Of a DNA stretch of 64,000 nt, positions 34,654-47,161 are shown in pieces. Every line of letters begins with the position of its first letter. Positions within the stretch are counted from its first letter, which is position 1. The notes beneath the pieces were generated by a model. The model was not told the origin of the DNA. It made no database searches and worked only from the letters and a program-made list of their open reading frames with translations. The DNA lies in the NCBI GenBank assembly GCA_010405405.1, contig MU004230.1, positions 703,744-767,743 of the forward strand, written 5' to 3'. This DNA comes from Microthyrium microscopicum. Taxonomy: Eukaryota > Ascomycota > Dothideomycetes > Microthyriales > Microthyriaceae. The position numbers were made by a program, and so were the translations under genes.

Positions 34654-37099
34654 CCTTTATCTTATCCACGACGCTTTCGACACTCGAACTTGATGAATGA
34701 GATTTTACGAAATTTGCCTCACGCTAATGGATGTTAATGTTCATGACGATCAACACGAGAGCCCGATGTTTTTTCAGATTCACGACTTTTTGCATTTATT
34801 AGGGAGGATTCTTAACTGTTCAACTTATATTCACGATAGCGCTTATTTTTGGAGCAGAGATTATTTGACTGCATTGCATGGCTGGAAGTTGCATAACTAT
34901 ATGGATGGATGGAAAGGCTTGGGGCAACACGACGCTCAATTGCAAGGAAATGGTGCGCTTCTAAACAGGATGCATATAGAAGTCGCAAGGGTTCTGGAAA
35001 TGGAAGGGCTTTTTCGTTTGTCAGAGACGCCGCCCACGATCACCTTTCTGTACTTGATCTCTTCACGACCGCAACGATAGGCTCGATTCACGAATACAAA
35101 AAAGACTGCAACAACAAGAAACGACATCACGAATGGCTCTACCTCACTTCTACGCCTTCAAGAACACGAAGCTCCACTATCGACCCGACGCTTTGTTCCG
35201 TTTCACACATTTGTTTCCTTGCTGTATTTCGAACCCATCGACACGCCCGCGGCAACTTTTCAACCACTCACGCTCCCTACATTGGTGCCACCGGCTTTTC
35301 CTATGTTATTGGGCGGAGAGAGATACTTGCTTGGTTAGCGGTTTTGCCTCCTTGTCTAACCTTCTGACTTTCTGGGCCGCAAAACTTTTCTGAGCGACTA
35401 TTTTGTGTTTTCTTGAGCCTCTTTTTTATCAGGTAGTAGCGCTACCTCTCAAGTTCATCGATAGGAAGAGCTCCCAAACTGAACATATACTCAATTCATA
35501 GTAGTTACATATTACACAACAAATGATCAATTAACCTTCATTTCTCCCCACAATCATTGAAGTCATGATGAAGAAAAAAAAGTTGCTACCCAATGAACCG
35601 TGATGCAAGTGAAACCCTCTCCCTCGCTCAGCCTCTCGACAAATCGGGACCTGTTCCTGAACAACCGAACACCGTAACCTCATCGCCCTGTGCATGAATA
35701 CGCATCACATATTATTCACAGAAACCGTCGCCCTACATCGCTGTGCCCAAGAACACACAAAAGCAGTGCGAACCTATCTTGCCTTGTCTCTTCGCCTCTC
35801 CACTAAGTAAGCAACGAAAGTAACCCACCCATGCCATCAACGAGTCCCCAAACGGCCCGAATAGTAGACTTAGTCACCACCACCACCCTCGATCCGACGG
35901 ATGCATCGTTCCAGCATCACGTTCAGCCAGATCATGCATGCACCGTCCAGACTTTCTTGCTCCCTAGCACGCCATCCACATTCTTCAGCCTGCAGACCAC
36001 CGTCGTTCAGCGCCGACAAGTTGACCACCGATGCCAGCGCAGTCCCACACCCATCCATCATGAATGTCTTCGCTGTAAAGAAACGGTGCAAGAAACGTGC
36101 CAGGGCAAGCAAGTTAAAGCCCCGGTTCTTGTTGCGCGGGGGCCAACTCATTACACTTTACGTGGACCGCCGTACTTGTCTTTCCAGATCCTGTATTAAG
36201 GGTTCTGCTGTTAGTTATTTGTGCCTATTGGCTAGAGTAGGAGGCAGGAAAAACGGCTGCTTGAATATGCAGTTCAAGGGGCAGCAGGGCGTGGGATGAA
36301 GAGAGGGGGAGGGGAAAAGCATTGGAACTGCTGATGTTGTGGACGAGGCTGATGGTGACTGAAGGTACCAATACTTTGGCGTTTGTGCTTTCTCCGCGCA
36401 GGCTGCAGTACGCAAATCAATAGCACGGTTTCTTGCGGAATGAAATATCACGCTGCCTTTTCTGCTACACTGAGACACTGGCCTTCGCCGGGCCCCGCGC
36501 GGCAGCGTATAAGATAGTCTGGAGCGAGCGGGCCGGGGCTGGTGGCGGCGGCGGCTCGAAGTGAAGTGACTTTTGACAGCTTTGAGATGGGCAAGGGCAT
36601 AGAGCAAGAACCAGTTCGTGCTGGGGGAGTACTGATCACGGCCCCTTGAGCAGTCGGCCGTTTGGGCAAAGCAACGGTGCCAGTTGGAGCACGCGACGAT
36701 GGCCAGACGGGGTGATGTCTTCAAGCCAGCGAAGAGCCGCCACGTGTATACCCTAGGGGGTGAAAGGGACGGGAGGGGCTGGGGGTGGTGCACAAATGGT
36801 GCTCAGCTGCCTTGGTTCGCAGAAATAGACTGGAGAGCCTGTCTTTGACTGAATAATAGTAGGCTTTGCAGCAGTTGATGGGCGGAAACAAGGGAGAATG
36901 CGAATGGCTCGATCTTGTGCAGCATAAATGGGTTGTTGAGAGCCAACGAAGTTTGGCTTGGCGTTGTCTCTTGAGACCGGCCAATCCGACCATCCGCTCG
37001 GCTCTGGTATGCCAAAAACGGATATATAAATGCAGGAGGATATGAATTGGCGGACTGCGAGATCTAGTATCGCTGGATATGTTTCTCGTTTGAATCCCG
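34654..37099. other. Gene-poor stretch, 2.4 kb
   Basis: The bZIP 3' flank, then a more GC-rich part (about 36100-36800). Open frames such as 35831-36199 (+) and 36215-36793 (-) overlap each other and have biased, Pro/Ser/Arg-rich translations without recognisable domains. I do not support a gene here, though the C-terminal exon of the next Sel1 gene could reach into its right edge. Confidence 0.4.
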
Positions 37100-38630
37100 C
37101 TATTGTGGATGGCGTGGGTCGTGAGTGCGTCTTGAGTGCGTCTTGAGTGCGTCGGGTATATCTTTTTGCATTTGGGCAGAGCCGGAGTATTGGGTGAAGA
37201 AAAGGGGTAATTTGAACGATAGCGAGATGATAGAGCAGTGTGAAAATTCTACATACCATGCATTGCCGACTGTGGGAGCGCCTTTTTCCTCCGCAAGTCG
37301 AAGATATTGGGCAGCTTTGAACTGTAAGGCCGGATGCGTCAGTGAGTACTCTAGAGAAGTGTGGAGTGCAGATGGTCAACGCCAGACATATTGCTCGACG
37401 TGGAAAAAGGAATCACTGCATTGGTGTACATCCCACGCTCTTTCTGAGTCTTGTCCATGGTGTTGAGTTTTCAGGCCGATGTAGGGTCAGGCTCAATTCT
37501 ATTCCCACACAATGCACATCAAACAATTGAGAATAGAGTAGGGGAACAAGAAGAAAAAAAATGCTCACCTTGTCTTTCTTACATCCAAATCCTTCAACTA
37601 AACACCATGCAATTTCATTCATCGCGTCTGTGTCTCCCATGTTGGCTGCAGTCTCATAGTACTGTTTTGCTGCTGCAGGATCCTTCTTGATGCCCCAACC
37701 ATTGCGGAAACAATTCGCTAACTCAAATATAGCAATTGTGAGCTCGCCTTTTGCAGCACCTCCCTTTTTTAGGCCAGCTGCAAGAGCATGCGTCTCGATA
37801 TCAGCGCTATTGGAGGCTGCCATGGAAAGATATCTGATGCCCTGCTCTTCATTTTTTGCACATCCCCAGCCATGCCTGGCAATGATGTTTAGTGAATATA
37901 CTACAATGGAGCAAATCAATGGCATTCATACCTTAACGCTAAGCCGTAGAGAACTTGACTGAGGGCATTGTTTGCGCCGTCAGGATTTGCAAGCTTGCTG
38001 AACAGTTCTGTCGACCGAGCAAGATCTATCATCCGTCAGACAATGTTGAATGTTTGGAAATCCTCCTCCTACTTACCACCTTCCTCGTGTAATCTAATGG
38101 CCTCTTGAAGATCACCCTGAAAAACATTAACAACTTAGAGGACAGCTCAACCCAACAGGACATACATCGCTAGGTGCATCTGAAACCCCGTGATATGGTT
38201 GAGCAGGACTATTGCTCCTCGATATACTATTGGCTTTGGCTAGTAATGTGGCTCTTTTCTCCCATTCGGGTTGTACATCATCTCCTGCCGTCGGAGTTAT
38301 AGGCACGTCTGGGAGGTTCTGAGGTATGTTTACAGAGCTAGAACTTGCAGACCGCGAGCCTTTCAGATGTAGTCTTTCTCCAAGCGATCGTGGCTCTGCA
38401 TTATTCGTATTCGTGATCGACGTCGCACGCTTGCGTTGAAATAGGCTATGACTTCGTGATCGGGTTTTGGGGCTCGCAGGCGCGTCGCCTGGGAACGCAG
38501 GAAGTTCGATCTCCTCCTGGGCATTGGTGGTGGTACGGATGAAGGTAAATTGTGGCGTCTCGCTCGATAAGATGGTAGGTTTATCTTGTTCGCCATCGCG
38601 ATTCTTGTGAAGAAGCCTCCGTATGGACAT
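37100..38630 (-). CDS. Sel1-repeat protein, second copy of the type
   Basis: Five exons are proposed: 38166-38630, 38077-38116, 37932-38025, 37569-37875 and 37100-37321, giving 375 residues. The first exon encodes a Ser/Arg-rich disordered N-terminus (MSIRRLLHKNRDGEQDK). The others encode Sel1 repeats: GDLQEAIRLHEEGG, LYGLALRHGWGCAKN, LANCFRNGWGIKKD, IAWCLVEGFGCKKDK and FKAAQYLRLAEEKG, ending GNAW. The first four junctions join repeats cleanly. The C-terminus is uncertain. The gene at the left edge of the window has an intron within the same GNSW codon, and a GTATGT donor sits at the same place here (37256), but no acceptor that restores the motif was found. The stated end is the unspliced stop. 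Sel1 repeats mediate protein contacts; the partner is unknown. Confidence 0.7.
37123..37155. repeat. Tandem 11-bp repeat x3
   Basis: Three copies of GAGTGCGTCTT (the last ends GG). It lies in the unresolved 3' part of the Sel1 gene, so copy number change there would alter the C-terminus or the 3' region. Confidence 0.85.
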
Positions 38631-39224
38631 GGTTCAATGGGAGTTCGAGATCGTCGTGGTGGGGTGACGTCGGGCAACTCCCACGCCGCACTACTTGATC
38701 AAGCTGAAGTTGAGATTTTGCAGAGCTCAGCCTTTTAGCGAAGGTTGCCGTAGGTATTTGCTGATAAAACTCAATCGAGGAAGCTGTGAGAATTGAAGTT
38801 GATCTTATATCTGCGACTTGATGGCCAAGATGCCAATCGCGTCCAACGGCTGCTCAGCCTCGTTTGGCGTTATACATTGACACTCTACTGCTCTTTCCAA
38901 CGACCTGCTGCGGTCCATTGTCATCTCATCTCATCTCATCTCATCATTATCGTTGAATCCGAGTCCAGAAGTCTGACTTGCAGGAAATATCGATGTCTCA
39001 CTGGGAATTGTGAATATTTGGGAGCGCGACGGAAATGAAGGCCCAACCTCCTAAAGCGCCACCAGCTTCCCTGCTTCGATGGAGAAGCCAAAAAGTCATC
39101 ACCCAACAGCTTTGAATAACACAGATCTCCAATCATCTTTAATCATCTTCAATCATCGTAGAAAGAGCTTGGAATAGAGTCTGAAAGAAAACGGGTGTCG
39201 CTCGTTGACAGCTTGTAGAAAATT
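38631..39224. promoter_or_regulatory. Divergent promoter Sel1 / HET gene
   Basis: 594 bp between opposite start codons. It contains a (TCATC)x5 microsatellite at 38921-38945 and, near 39131-39158, three imperfect AATCATCTT copies just upstream of the HET gene. No other feature is seen. Confidence 0.5.
38921..38945. repeat. Microsatellite (TCATC)x5
   Basis: Five exact copies of a pentanucleotide in the shared upstream region of the Sel1 and HET genes. Confidence 0.9.
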
Positions 39225-40946
39225 ATGAGACTTCTCAACAAACGCACCCTCGAATTGAAGGAGTTTATAGGTAAAGAGATACCTGAATATGCTATTCTAT
39301 CTCATACCTGGGGTGCCGAAGAGGTGACTTTTCAAGACATATTCGCCATTGATCATGAATCCGAGCAGTTTACCAGCATCAAACAAAAGGCAGGCTGGAA
39401 GAAGATCGAATTCATGCAGCGGGTGACAGCCACCAGCTATGTCGAGTATTTTTGGATAGACACTTGTGCTATCGACAAATCTTCGTCATCGGAGTTATCT
39501 GAGGCCATCAATAGCATGTTTCGATGGTATCGGAATGCTGAGATCTGTTATGTGTACCTCAGTGATATTCTCTCCTCGGACGGTGATATAACGCCATCCA
39601 CCAACTTCGTTGAATCTCGATGGTTTACTCGTGGATGGACTTTGCAAGAGCTCATCGCCCCGGCGAGACTTGACTTTTACACATCGGATGAGCATCATAT
39701 TGGCACAAAGAAATCACTTCGTGGTCAAATCTCTAGGGTCACTGGCATTGATGAATCAGTACTGATTGGCGTGACTGATTTGTCAGAGCTCAGTATCGCA
39801 AGAAGAATGTCCTGGGCTGCGGATAGAGAAACAACACGAATAGAAGACATGGCTTATTGTTTGATCGGTATTTTCGCTATCAACATACCACTCTTATACG
39901 GTGAAGGAGCTAGAGCCTTTAGAAGACTACAGGAAGAGATCATGCGAGAGACATATGATCAGTCGATCTTAGCCTGGGAGTTTGATCAACCAGGGCCAGC
40001 GGATCTTGCAGTCGGCGTACTGGCTCCTAAACCGTCGTATTTTCGCAAGTCTGGCAATATCGTTCGCCAACCAGACGAATTGAACACATACACGATGACA
40101 TCGAAGGGCCTTCATATCGAAGTCCCCGTTTTGCGTTTGCCAGACAGTAGACTCGCGGCCATCTTGAGCTGCGGACACGAGTACTCTGATGAAAACGAAT
40201 TCACTGCCGCCATTCCTACATCGCTCGCCATTCCAATCGTGCTCACTGCCAAAGGCGATGGCACATATGGCCGGGAAGCAGGCAGTCATCTTGTCGTCAT
40301 ACCTGACTTTCAAGTGCCCAATGCCGACAAGCATACCATCTACCTCTCGAAACTTAATGATCCCTGGCATATGGACCCTGTCCAAGAACGATTTCAATCA
40401 TCCAAATCATTCAACGTCATCCGCTTCAATTTCGCACAGTCTATAACTGAGTACACGCCGCATCGCTTCGTGCAGGCGCAGAAGCCACTCACGCCCCTGA
40501 CTACGTTTCGAACTGCCATGCTCAATAGTACTTTGCTCGAGCAATTCACGACGCGCGGCATGCGTTTTGCTGTTCATGGACCTGACTTTTTGGCTGCACT
40601 TCACTTTACGCACATCATCCGTGCGTGTCCTGGTTTCGTAGTTGTTCTCGAGTCAAAGCGTTCGCTGCGGCTATGGGACGTTGCTGTCTATGAGTGTGGA
40701 AGGGAGGAAAATTTGGAGACCCTTTTGGAAAGAAATACGGGGCGTCATCGAATGCTCTCGACGACCTTGCCTAACCACCGGGTGGGAGGAAGCTCTGCCA
40801 TTCTGTCATATAGGGGCCGAGTTGGTGATCGGACTCATATAACTGCGGAGCTGGAACTGCAAAGACCAACCAGTGTGCTGTACTTGAAGATGACATCTCC
40901 CGTCGAGCGAGAGGAACAATCTGGACCATTTGAAATGGCGGTATGA
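39225..40946 (+). CDS. HET-domain protein (heterokaryon-incompatibility type)
   Basis: An intact single-exon frame of 573 residues. The N-terminus follows the common fungal form MRLLNKRTLELKEFIG, then the HET domain at about residues 20-150: YAILSHTWGAEEVTFQD, FWIDTCAIDKSS, MFRWYRNAEICYVYLSD and SRWFTRGWTLQELIAP. The region after it (EDMAYCLIGIFAINIPLLYGEGARAF) is the conserved extension seen in HET-E/DUF8212-type proteins. No NACHT, WD40 or ankyrin repeats are attached, so this is a short-form HET protein. Known HET proteins trigger cell death on contact with incompatible partners; whether this one does is unknown. Typically such genes are numerous and vary between strains. Confidence 0.93.
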   Translation: MRLLNKRTLELKEFIGKEIPEYAILSHTWGAEEVTFQDIFAIDHESEQFTSIKQKAGWKKIEFMQRVTATSYVEYFWIDTCAIDKSSSSELSEAINSMFRWYRNAEICYVYLSDILSSDGDITPSTNFVESRWFTRGWTLQELIAPARLDFYTSDEHHIGTKKSLRGQISRVTGIDESVLIGVTDLSELSIARRMSWAADRETTRIEDMAYCLIGIFAINIPLLYGEGARAFRRLQEEIMRETYDQSILAWEFDQPGPADLAVGVLAPKPSYFRKSGNIVRQPDELNTYTMTSKGLHIEVPVLRLPDSRLAAILSCGHEYSDENEFTAAIPTSLAIPIVLTAKGDGTYGREAGSHLVVIPDFQVPNADKHTIYLSKLNDPWHMDPVQERFQSSKSFNVIRFNFAQSITEYTPHRFVQAQKPLTPLTTFRTAMLNSTLLEQFTTRGMRFAVHGPDFLAALHFTHIIRACPGFVVVLESKRSLRLWDVAVYECGREENLETLLERNTGRHRMLSTTLPNHRVGGSSAILSYRGRVGDRTHITAELELQRPTSVLYLKMTSPVEREEQSGPFEMAV

Positions 40947-41211
40947 TATGTATCGATGCTAGTCATAAGCATTGGACTCCCTCTGCGCATGCTCACGGGC
41001 AGTTCCAAATCTGGTTCACTCACTCTGGCCCTGCACTACCTCAGGAAGATTGAACTTGTGTTCGTGCTCGGCTCTTGAATAAATGGAAACAGAAGCGAGA
41101 ATAGTTCAGTCATAAATGGTCTCGCACCTGTTTGAATTGATCTACTCTACAGTGACACTGTTACGCTCTGGGCCCCTGCATTCCAGTTTGAAGAACAAGG
41201 CAATATTGTCC

Positions 41212-42255
41212 TCACTGCTTCCACAATGGCTCAGCCATCTCCTCCTCTCCTTCGCTGAAATCCCACAAGTCGGGTCGTTCAAACACGGCACTTTTGGGCG
41301 GCACGACTTTACAGACAATCTGCCGTAGATAACTTTGCCAATGATCCCAGAATGTGACGAACCAAGGATTGGCCCCGTCATATAAAGAATGGTAGCATAG
41401 CTCTTCCGGCTTTTCTCCATATATATTCCTGTAGACGTCTTCAATATGAATCCAAATGCTCCTGCTAAACCGCATGCGAATGTGAATGCTGGACAGATAG
41501 TTGTCGTGAAAGGATCCAGTCACAGTATCTTGAAGCCATGGGTGACGCTCAAATTCCGGACTATCTCTTATTGAAAGTCTGCTGCTAGCGATGTAGTAGG
41601 AGAATTCGTATAGGTAGTATAGTTGACGCAGAGGCATCGACTGAAGGCGATTCTTGATCTCGACATTGTTCAGTTGCAATAAGCTCCATAGCTGGTAATA
41701 GACTCTGAAGAACCTTATCCGCTCGCATTTCGTAAGCTGTGGTGGGTGCATGCTTCTAGTCGCGATCTTCCGGAATGTTCCATCTGCATTTCTACTTCTT
41801 CTACTGGTAGCCACTCCAGGCTCCATATAAGTTACACATTCGTGACCATAATCAACTGTTTGTCATTTTTAGAGACCTAGCTTTAGTTGCATGTCAGACC
41901 ACTTACCCTTGCATAGTGAAACAACTGCTTTTTCAAACACTGTTGTCGCCAGTTCGATAATGCGATTGTTCCTAAGGATTGACAGAACCTCCTCTGCAGA
42001 TATTCTGGCAGCAATTATTTGATGGCGTTTCCTGTCAGAGAGATATCGACGTGCATGTTCCTCGCACGTCACCTTTGGAAAGATGCCTGCGGAATAGATG
42101 TGGCCAGCATTTTCGTGCCAGACGTATCGTAGCTTGGTGCAGGTCGATGCAACAATAGTGACTTCCTCGAGTGATGAGAGTTGACAGAATATGCTGACCA
42201 GAAGTTCGGCCGCGAGAGAGCATATGTGGCTTCTGCTTCGAGGTGACTCGTTCAT
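41212..42255 (-). CDS. F-box domain protein
   Basis: Two exons (41907-42255 and 41212-41855) with a 51-nt intron give 330 residues. The F-box lies at residues 10-50: SLAAELLVSIFCQLSSLEEV and ASTCTKLRYVWHENAGHIY. The start MNESPRSRSH just before it is preferred over an upstream in-frame ATG region reaching 42462. The rest (PPQLTKCERIRFFRVYYQLW and later) matches the helical body common in fungal F-box proteins of unknown target. F-box proteins usually present substrates to SCF ubiquitin ligases. The C-terminus is acidic (DFSEGEEEMAE). It faces away from the HET gene and may be lineage-specific. Confidence 0.8.
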
Positions 42256-43489
42256 GGTAGATGGTTCGAAGAGGTGGAAGTTCTTTGGAATATGCCTGCT
42301 CTTTTTAGGAGTGAAGTTGGGTCGAGATGGACCTGTTTTGATTACGTCGCCTCTGAGCTGTATATATCTTATGAGAGCTGTTGAAGGGTGGTTGGCCCAT
42401 TCGAGTCTCCCTGCATTCGGCAAGTTGTTGTTATATCCATCAATCAGTGAGCGAAGAAGCAAATGTCGGCTCCTGCTACCTTGTCGCCGATTTCAAAAGG
42501 CCTACCAGACCTTCAATTACTCCACTTTTGGCCAACAGCCGTAGATTCTTTCATAAACCGAGTTAACCAAATTGGGTCTCACAACTTTAACATTCCCAAA
42601 TCTGGCTACTAGAAATATAAACGTTTCAATATGATATTCCAGTCATGCTATATCTCAAAGTAGTGTTTCACGACGCTTGTATTCGGCTTGGCTAGGTTTG
42701 TTTTGTTACTTGGGTTTGGGTTTGTGAATTCAGGCACGATAGAGGTCCTACCTTGTATAAATGCAGCGCATGGATACCTGAACTATGACAGTAGTGATAT
42801 TTCTCCGATGATGTTCAGCGTTTTCAAATCAATGTCTACTGTTCTCTTCGCTGATTGCGAAGAAGGCTTACGCTGACAATATTCTATGGACACTGTATTC
42901 GTACTTCGCAATATCATTAGGTAACCAAGTAATTATGGCGAATGATATTGTATCTTAGTTGCAAATTGGGGTTCTCAGAAATCGGGTCTGGAGATTGCGG
43001 TTCTCTATCAGAATCAAACGTAAGCTACCTATCGTTCACCAACTAACTCCCTTGTCAGCGACTCAATGGAGCCAACAAGCGCCAGAAATGATGGATGCCT
43101 ATGGAAGTCGTCAGGGCCGCGGTTGGGATCCACCTACCAACACAACATGGCTGAGGTCAAGATAGGTTGAAGTCGTTCTTCTAGCTCCCTTAATGCTACA
43201 CCGACTAGTGATCAGCAAGATTCCAATGCTATGCCTTGACATAAAGCCGCACAAGAGATATTGATTGGCTCATTTCTGATCCCAAAATGAGGCTGAAAAC
43301 CAAGCAGCTGGGTTAACCGTGTAGTCGAAACTTGAGGATGAGTTGGTGGCACACTTCTCGGTTGTATAAATACTCTGTCACAAGTCACAACTAATGTTGG
43401 ATACAAGTTAAGTGTTTCAAATCATCTTCTGATTGTCGTACGCTACAGCGGCAATCGTATTGCTTTCCATTTCTCTGAACATTACTACC
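42256..43489. other. Intergenic, 1.2 kb, divergent upstream regions
   Basis: Upstream of both the F-box gene and the secreted-protein gene. Short frames only. Its right part has a TATA box (see separate entry). Confidence 0.45.
43375..43382 (+). promoter_or_regulatory. TATA box, TATAAATA
   Basis: A perfect TATAAATA about 115 bp before the start codon of the secreted-protein gene. Strong TATA boxes are uncommon in fungal housekeeping promoters and suggest regulated expression. Confidence 0.55.
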
Positions 43490-46400
43490 ATGAAGTTCCT
43501 TCTGGACTACACTCTACTTTGTTTCCTTGTAACTTGTATCTCTTCAAGTCCCCTAGAGCGCCGTGCGGATGATGACTGCGACGTCACTGCAAACGAGAAT
43601 GCTTTATTGGATGGACCTACAAGTGATATTGAAGCGGGCATTGGGGTTGAATTTGAGTCAGGGAGCGTGATGCTCGAACCAGTTAGTATGTTTCATCAAT
43701 CTCAATCTTTCTCACAAAGTATACCATATGTGAGGTTGGCTCGGGCAGAAACGTATCGCCTAATATTTCTGGGAGCAACACTTTCTCTAAGCTAATGTTC
43801 TGTGTACGTAGATTGTCCGGCCTTCGACGCCCGTACACAAATGTGCGTTGAGCTGAAAGGCAAAATCATAGACCATGGCCAAGGAGTTAGTGATCAAGGC
43901 TCAGGGTCGACCTGGGAACTGACCGGAGATACCACATTCGAAGCCTGTCTCTCTGCAGAATACATTCTCAATGGAAAGGTGCTTAAACTTGGAAAGGACA
44001 TGGTGGTCACTGCGGCGAAAGAAGCAGCTGCCGACTTTGTGAGTGCCTTATATCTCTATCAATGTGTATATTGGATTTGCGTTTCAACATTCTTTCGGAT
44101 TGCCACACTGATAAGCGAAATCTCCTGGTTGAGAATGGATACTTGAAAGATGGACATGTCCTCCCTGCAGATGGTTGCATTCCGACCCATCGAAAGATAA
44201 AACGAGTGTCCGATATGCCTCAAAGCTTGTTCTCGACACAAACCTCTCATGGTCCATGAAACTGACTTATGTTAGCTATCCTGGAAACCTTCGGTAAACT
44301 CACCGCCAACCATCAAAGTCGAGGGTAGTGACTGTGACTGGAAGATTACAGCCCCTGACGACCCTGACAATGCTCCCAACATCAAGTGGTCGCCTCAGAT
44401 AACTGCGCCATTACCTCTTGAAGCTATTCAGGCGATATTTCAAAAGGCCAACAGCAAACAATCATCCAATCTCCTCAGTAAAAATTCCCCAAATAAAGGG
44501 ATGGCATACGTTACGAAAGACTTCTTCCAAGCCAAACCTGGGGGTATTTCTCCAGACACCGTTACAAATGATGTATTGGGCTTTTTTTCTTTACTTTTAT
44601 CCTACGCCAAAGTTGCAGGAAGGATAAAGGATTTTGAAATAACAAGCCCCAAACAAGCATTGAACATCATGCCAAGAAGCGATTTTTCGACTCTTTATCA
44701 ACAAGTCAAATCTTCCCTTCTGTCCAAAGATCTGTACTCTATTGTCGGGATCTTAGCATGCTACACCTATGACATAGACACGCAAAGTGTCAAGTAAGTT
44801 CATTTTATCCAGCAGGCTCATTCTTGATGGCTAAAAGTGGTGTAGTATTGACGCAGCCTATTGTAGTGGCGATTTGAGCAGTCCTCAATCAAACCAGCAG
44901 TTTGACAAGATTATATTCTATTCTTCTGAGCCCCCAAATCCCAATCGCAACACCCTGGAGTTCACAATCAAAGACTGGCTGGACAGCATTGTAGATGATG
45001 CTGTGGCGACGGATCTGTTGACCACATTCGATGCTACGTACTACGACAATTCGATAGGGTTTCTTGCAAATGCGATCGAGAACGTCATTGGGACGGCTCG
45101 AGCTGTTCCTTTGTTCGAGTTTCGATATTTACCTGGAATCAAGACCACAGAGTTCAGCACTACAGTCGACGAGGTGGAGAAGGAGCTTGTAGGCTATCAT
45201 ACTGCATTCCAGAAGTCTCCTAGCATACAAAAGAGAGGTTTATCGTGGTACAATGCTGCTTCATGGCTGAAGAGACGTCAAAATGCAAACACTGCTTGCA
45301 ATGCAACAATCAACCCTGAAGAGCCCGCTCAGATATCCAATTCGGCAGGACTGAGCTCATCCATAATCTCTGAAAGCCCGTTAACAACTGGGACCGGCGA
45401 AAGTACCACAACACAATCCTCAGAGGCGAGCTCAGGTGTGGTCTTTTCGACATTGGAGCCTGAAATATCATCCAAGTCCCCTGGAAATTCAAATAATGTC
45501 ATCGCCACATCGACGATTATTCCTGGCGCAGAAACCATCAGTCCTGCAGTTGAATCTCTTCCACAGACGACTCAGCAAGCATCTCTCGTCACTACTTCCA
45601 TCCAAGCCGTGGCTGGCACCACAGCTCTAACAAAATCTGGCTCAGCTGCTGCTTCCAAGCTACTACGGCGAGATACAACCGCTGCTCCAACTACAACCAA
45701 CTCGACCTCACCAAGTGCGACTTCAACGCCAATCTGCAGTCTGCAAAACCAAGACCCCGACGAAGGGGTTTACACTCAACATTGCATTTGCGGCACTGTT
45801 ACTGCGCCACTTATCTTCATCCCAACAGCTAATGTAACCGCCGCAACTCAAAGTTGTGATTACACTACCATGCCCACCCCAAAACCTACATACGCCGAGC
45901 CAAATACTGTACCATACCCATACACTATAACTAAAGCACAGGGAGAAGTCGTTGAGTGTCAAAGTTTGGGAACAAGTACTGGCCCTGGCTTCATAACCTC
46001 GCTCTGTCTAGGTACTACTGCAATAATCTCTACGGCAACGCCAATCATAACGCAAAAGCTCGCAGTGCAGGTTGGTCAGGATCCAGTATACGTGGGAACT
46101 TTGAGCTCTACAGCAGTATACACCTCAGTTTCCAGTATTCTGGAGAGCCTATGCCCTTCTCTTACCGGCTCATCAACTGGAGCCTGTGCAACTCCAACTG
46201 GAAAGATCGATACCGAGTACATCGACACGACAGATTGGGATCCCGCAAGCCTAGAGATCCGAGTTGAGACAAGCTATTACAAAACATCAGCTGAGCGTGA
46301 GGCCATGATACAATCTGCTGCTGCATCGTTCGCTGCAGGCCTCAAGACGGCTGGAAACTGCCAATCGGTCAACTACAAACATGACTGCTTCATCGGATTC

Positions 46401-46679
46401 TGCTCGAAACGCACAAATGTTGACAATGTCTGCTCTTCAACGTCTTTTACTGGAGTTCAGTCATTCGATGGCATGCAAGAGGGGCCATCTGGGTATATGG
46501 ATGTCGAATTCGCTCTCGACGTACACGCCTCAAAGTTTGATTGTGCAGGAACCCTTGGCACCATTGATGCCGCTATGGAGATAATTACTCCACTGCTTGG
46601 TCCACTTGCTCCTGTTGGCGAGATTATTGATGCTATTCTGGGAGTGGCTGAGGTCGCTTGCCAGATCAAGGAAGGATGA
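43490..46679 (+). CDS. Large secreted Ser/Thr-rich protein, function unknown
   Basis: Four exons (43490-43685, 43812-44038, 44276-44793, 44846-46679) make 924 residues. A signal peptide (MKFLLDYTLLCFLVTCISSSP) is followed by a dibasic ERR site that may be processed. The first 300 residues contain paired Cys and conserved-looking patterns such as IGVEFESGSVML, DTTFEACLSAEYILNGK and APLPLEAIQAIFQK, which I associate with a fungal-specific family of secreted proteins of unknown role. Residues about 470-610 are Ser/Thr-rich, suiting O-glycosylation. The Cys-rich C-terminal third resembles an adhesive or enzyme-like domain I cannot name. No GPI signal is obvious at the end (LGVAEVACQIKEG). In intron 1 the first GT (43682) breaks frame while the GTATGT at 43686 keeps it, so the latter is used. 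Confidence 0.75.
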
Positions 46680-47161
46680 AGGGCAAGTGCAGAGCTCAAC
46701 AGGATATCAATTTCAGGGGCTACATTGGAGCATCTGAAATGTGGCGGGGGATAAGCGTGTCAGTTGAGACTGAAGTCAACAGGGCGCATGATGTTTGAGA
46801 AGATAGACCATGTATACAGGTATTGGTTTTATTGAGCAGCATGGGAGAAGGTGCCCACGCTTTTAGAGACCTGGCTGCTATCGGGAATGTAAGGCTAGAT
46901 TTGTTTGTAATGAGTTAGTATATATCATGGAGCATTAATGAAGAGGACACTGAACAGTCTTGGAAATAGAGTTATTTGTATCTTCTTTCATTCTTCATTA
47001 TACTTTCTAGACCAAAGTACATAATTCTGAAAACAGGGGTATCCTAAGCTAAAGGCAATGAGCACCTACAATGTACACCTTGAAATCAATGCATAAGTCT
47101 CATATCCAGAAGTCATCTCCATGACCTAGTCACCTAAGCGTGACGGTATTTCAACTTGTGC
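46680..47161. terminator. Convergent 3' region
   Basis: The 3' ends of the secreted-protein gene and the CCCH gene face each other here. The sequence is AT-rich and no gene is seen. Confidence 0.4.

Noticed and set aside
35831-36199. 122-codon plus-strand frame and overlapping minus-strand frames
   Set aside because: The frames overlap on both strands, are low-complexity Pro/Thr/His-rich and match no family.
36215-36793. 192-codon minus-strand frame in GC-rich sequence
   Set aside because: Long frames arise easily in GC-rich sequence; the translation is Ser/Arg/Pro-rich without domains.
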